Positions 60,677 to 64,000 of a DNA stretch of 64,000 nucleotides are shown one piece after another. The position numbers and the translations under genes are program-made. The DNA lies in the NCBI GenBank assembly GCA_022266195.1, contig WHVY01000006.1:2232001-2296000 (forward strand), read 5' to 3'. Origin of the DNA: Tetranychus cinnabarinus. Taxonomy: Eukaryota; Arthropoda; Arachnida; Trombidiformes; Tetranychidae. Below the pieces are notes generated by a model. It was not told the DNA's origin. It was given only the letters and a program-made list of their open reading frames with translations, and did not search any database. Each line of letters starts with the position of its first letter. The first letter of the stretch is position 1.

Positions 60677-62718
60677 CGGGGGATACGAGTGTGTAGGTTG
60701 ACTTAAACCGACGACGAAGATGATTATTAAGTTATCATGTTCGCCAATGAATTCGATAACAATTGGTTTACCTTCATTTGTTCAGTTTGAAAAGTAATAA
60801 TCGAAATCGAAGATGAATTTCGCTTTTTTGCTGCGATTCTTTTTCTTTTCATTGCTTCTCATTGTTTTCAAAACTATTTATAGCTTAGTTGTTCTGTGTA
60901 AAAATTTTGTCTCTCAAGTTTTTGTTGGTGCTGCTATTGCCTTTTGTTGATGATGGTGATGATAACGATGAAATTGTGGCAAAAGATGTTGCAAGATTAG
61001 GTGAAATTCATCATAGAATGTTGCATGAAAATATGATAACTGAAACGAAGGAAATGGAAAGGCAAATGATGATAAACATTTCTGTGTTGTCACATAACTT
61101 GGAAAGCTTGTTAAGACAACAACAAGATGAGTTAGATGATGATGATGAAGAAGCCAAGATGAGGAAGGAGCTAAGAAGAGATTTGGGTTTGGCGTTAAAA
61201 GTACCACTTTCCATGCACTTGGAAACGCTTTTTTTGTCAAAATTTTCAAACTCTTTGACATTTTACAGTTTTTTTCACCAACAAAACAAAAAATGATTTC
61301 TTATCAATCATTTTCATCTACGACATTCAGGTCCAGTTCATGTAAAAGAAACGGCATGAAATTTCAGCTGGACTGAAACTAACTTGTCCAAAATTATCAT
61401 AAAAACCAATTATTCCAACAGTTTTTTTATTGAATAAGATTGACTATTTGATCCCCAACAATCAAGTATCATCTAATATCACTATTTTTATCTGTTTTTA
61501 TGTAAACTTAATGTTAGGCTGATGATGAGTTTTGTTGAAACGCGAAATGGTGAACCTTCTAGGATCAAGTTGCCAGACTTGTTTGGCAAATGTCAGTGAA
61601 ATGTTTTAAATGTTTCACTCTTCAACTGAAAAGGATTATTCGTATTAAAATTACAGATTCATTTTATTGATTTTCATCTGAAATTGACATATCAATGCTC
61701 AGTGTGTTCGCGAGTAAAAAATTGAATATTGAATTGGTCAAACGTTCTGTTGATCAAAGTATTATTGTACATTGTATTTGTCATGTAAAAAAGTGCGTGA
61801 ACAATAGTGATATTAATATTGACATCATATAGCTACTAACCATCAACAATTGCGAGTTGAATTTGCTGTAAATAGCAAACTATATTTAGCGTTTCAATAA
61901 TAAATCCATATTTATAATACTTTTTAATAACATTGTTTTTATTTTTAGCTCAAGCTCAAGTTCAACGGCATGCTGCAAAACTGCATGTTGAAACTGATTA
62001 ACGTTGTTGTCATAAATAGAAATGAACAAATAATAATATCAATAATAATATTAACCACATTGGCTCTCAAGTTAATGGCAATTCACAAAAATATTGATGA
62101 TAGATTGTTGCTCAATTAGCCATAATGGTTGGGGAAAAAACGGAACAAAAATTTGTTACCAATATTGATGTTTAATAATGGCTAATTGTTGATACAAGTT
62201 AATGATTAATCGTCAATCACCAATATGTTAGTTACTGTCAATTTAATTTCATAATAAAATTGGATTCATTAAATTAGATGAAATTCAAATGGCGTTAATC
62301 GAATTGTGTTATTTTAAGAATTTTTTTACGCTCTTTGCATTAATTCATCGTAAAATTAATCTTCATCTGAATCTTTATTGTTGTTTTGCTCATCATTCAA
62401 GAAAATTGTTATCATTTAAATCTATAAAGCTAATCAGTTAATCTGTGTAAGTCTGTGAACACATACTGATGAATACAATCATAATACAATGATGCCAAGA
62501 AAGCTTCTAGAAATGTATTTAAAAATTTTCTGGAAAAATCGAACATTTGTACAAATATTTGTAACATTTTTTTCTCAAGAAAATTCAGATTCTGATAAAT
62601 TTGCAACATGAAAAATGGATGAAAATTGTTTATTTTGAAATCTCAAACATTTTCGCTTAGTGATGGATTTATATTCAATTATTCAAATGATTAAAGTGTG
62701 ATCCAAATGTTCACAAAA
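60677..62718 (-). repeat. Inverted copy of 29248-31430
   Basis: Beyond the palindrome the sequence pairs inversely with unit 1 DNA (for example 61576-61602 with 30638-30663, and 60883-60920 with about 31198-31240). It is more diverged than the inner arms. The join at 60676/60677 brings together DNA that is about 9 kb apart in unit 1/unit 2 coordinates. The tRNA-like block of unit 1 is missing here. Confidence 0.75.
60889..61296 (+). CDS. Uncertain 135-aa acidic/helical ORF
   Basis: ATG at 60889. The middle reads DEIVAKDVARLGEIHH, then ETKEMERQMM and a DELDDDDEEAKMRKEL stretch with charged-helix character. The equivalent sequences in unit 1 (about 30880-31200, minus strand) and at 59600-59860 are broken by frameshifts and stops. 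Either this is the last intact copy of a small gene or exon, or the frame is open by chance. No family recognised and no splice sites required. Confidence 0.2.
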   Translation: MFCVKILSLKFLLVLLLPFVDDGDDNDEIVAKDVARLGEIHHRMLHENMITETKEMERQMMINISVLSHNLESLLRQQQDELDDDDEEAKMRKELRRDLGLALKVPLSMHLETLFLSKFSNSLTFYSFFHQQNKK

Positions 62719-64000
62719 AGACAATTTTACTGCAAAAAAGTAATAACATAATCCTAGTCTTATTTTTAGGACTAGAAGTATAAGTAATATCAAATTAGCA
62801 CTAGAAATCTGACTTATGTACCTTCATTTTTTTCTTTATTATTACCAATTTTTGATTTTATCGTTTCAGATCTTTGAGATTCTGGTCAATCCAAGTGTAA
62901 AAATAAAAGTTAAGACTGGAAGTATGACAAAACAAAAGAGAAATAAATCTTTCAACAGTTCGACATGCAAGCATTGAATATTTAAATAAATGTAAAACAA
63001 GACAAAAAATAACTAAATAACTAGAATCTATAGTAAATATCAGATTGAAATTATTCATTTGTGAATCTAACCAGTTTTGATGTAAATATTGAAGAGATAG
63101 GAATTATGACGTTCTTCAATCGAAATTGATGTTTATAAAAAATCAATACAACGCAGTGAAATCAATTAAAAATTAATTAAAAGCATATGACCCCTTAGTT
63201 GCTTTTGTCGATCGTTGAATATTACAGTGTTGGGAGAAAAAAGTCTTTTATTTTGAAAATGATATTCAATAATGATAAAGAGCATTTTTGCATCTTGTCA
63301 CAGGTCGGTCTTCAAAACTATTACCCTATATTATTATATAATTGAATAAATAGAAATCAGATGAAAGAAAAATTAAATAATGCAACATGAGATAAAAAAT
63401 AATGTAAACAGCAAAAATTTCTGTAGAATATTGTAATATTTTTTATATATAATATTGTATTAGTAATAGTTTTATTCAATTCGTGCATATTATTTTCTCC
63501 ATCCAGTATCGTGATTTTTCGCAAAACCTTGTTATTCATAATAAATATATTCTCCTGGGAAAATTCATCATGCCTCTTGTGTCTGTTAATCTTTTACTAA
63601 CTTTCATCTTCCAAGTTAATCTTAGACACAACTTGCGCCATCTATATATTTATATATAACATATATATATAACAAAAACATAACAAATAACAAAAAATAG
63701 TATCAAAGTTCTTCAGAAACATATAGTTGCGATGAGCTAAAAAATTTTGGAATCTTAGATTGTAATCAATCTGAATCATAACCTTGAGCTTATATAGTTA
63801 CAACCTATATAGTGTTAACTTGGATGGAACGATCACAAATAAATTGCACAGTAATGAATTGCGTAAATTGTCTAATCATGAATATTAAAATAACCTTGAA
63901 ATTCGAATTTTAATTGCATCAGAAGGATTAGATTCTAAAGATTTACCTATTTCATCCTACATTGATTTTTCATTTTATTACCATTACAAATATTGTTTTA
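62719..64000. other. Unassigned AT-rich DNA
   Basis: No gene recognised. AT-dinucleotide runs lie around 63645-63675, and GCGCCATCTAT (63634-63644) is the third TAGATGGCGC core of the window. Confidence 0.5.

Overview
This window looks like nuclear DNA of an arthropod. The evidence is AT-rich intergenic sequence, short GT-AG introns (mostly 65-80 nt) and animal genes. The composition and intron size suggest a compact chelicerate genome such as a spider mite, but that is inference and I cannot name a species.

Layout. Positions 1-2062 hold the N-terminal part of a MULE-type transposase (minus strand, running off the left edge) followed by a 525-bp hairpin repeat. Positions 3184-4342 (plus) resemble the ribitol xylosyltransferase RXYLT1/TMEM5, possibly decayed. 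Positions 4760-17489 (minus) are a complete nine-exon TRRAP/Nipped-A gene (3965 aa) with one 10.46-kb exon. Positions 18225-21640 are an array of one repeat family in alternating orientation, followed by small unrecognised gene remnants (21790-22803). Positions 25250-40075 (minus) are an EGR/stripe zinc-finger transcription factor gene with a shared zinc-finger exon and two candidate first coding exons, 27720-28038 and 39382-40075.

The most unusual part is 28-62.7 kb. About 8-10 kb of EGR upstream DNA exists three times: unit 1 (28025-37644, direct), unit 2 (40325-49124, direct) and unit 3 (49821-62718, inverted). Units 2 and 3 form a palindrome of about 20 kb (40325-60676). Units 1 and 2 each lie immediately 5' of one of the two EGR first exons. 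All three carry a nearly unchanged island of about 185 bp with an SRF CArg box, an Ets site, a CCAAT box and a palindromic pair of CRE-like half-sites. That is the combination expected of an immediate-early EGR promoter. The third copy points away from EGR. The units also differ by mobile-element insertions (Tc1/mariner MITEs with TA duplications, a mariner transposase remnant, a hairpin-ended element, tRNA-like sequences), so insertion and decay can be read by comparing copies.

In function, TRRAP is a scaffold for SAGA and NuA4/TIP60 histone acetyltransferases, EGR is a signal-induced transcription factor, and RXYLT1 acts in alpha-dystroglycan glycosylation. Nothing in the sequence links the three genes functionally. 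Exon joins were deduced by reading splice sites and checking frame and homology. No search was run, and family comparisons rest on recalled family features.
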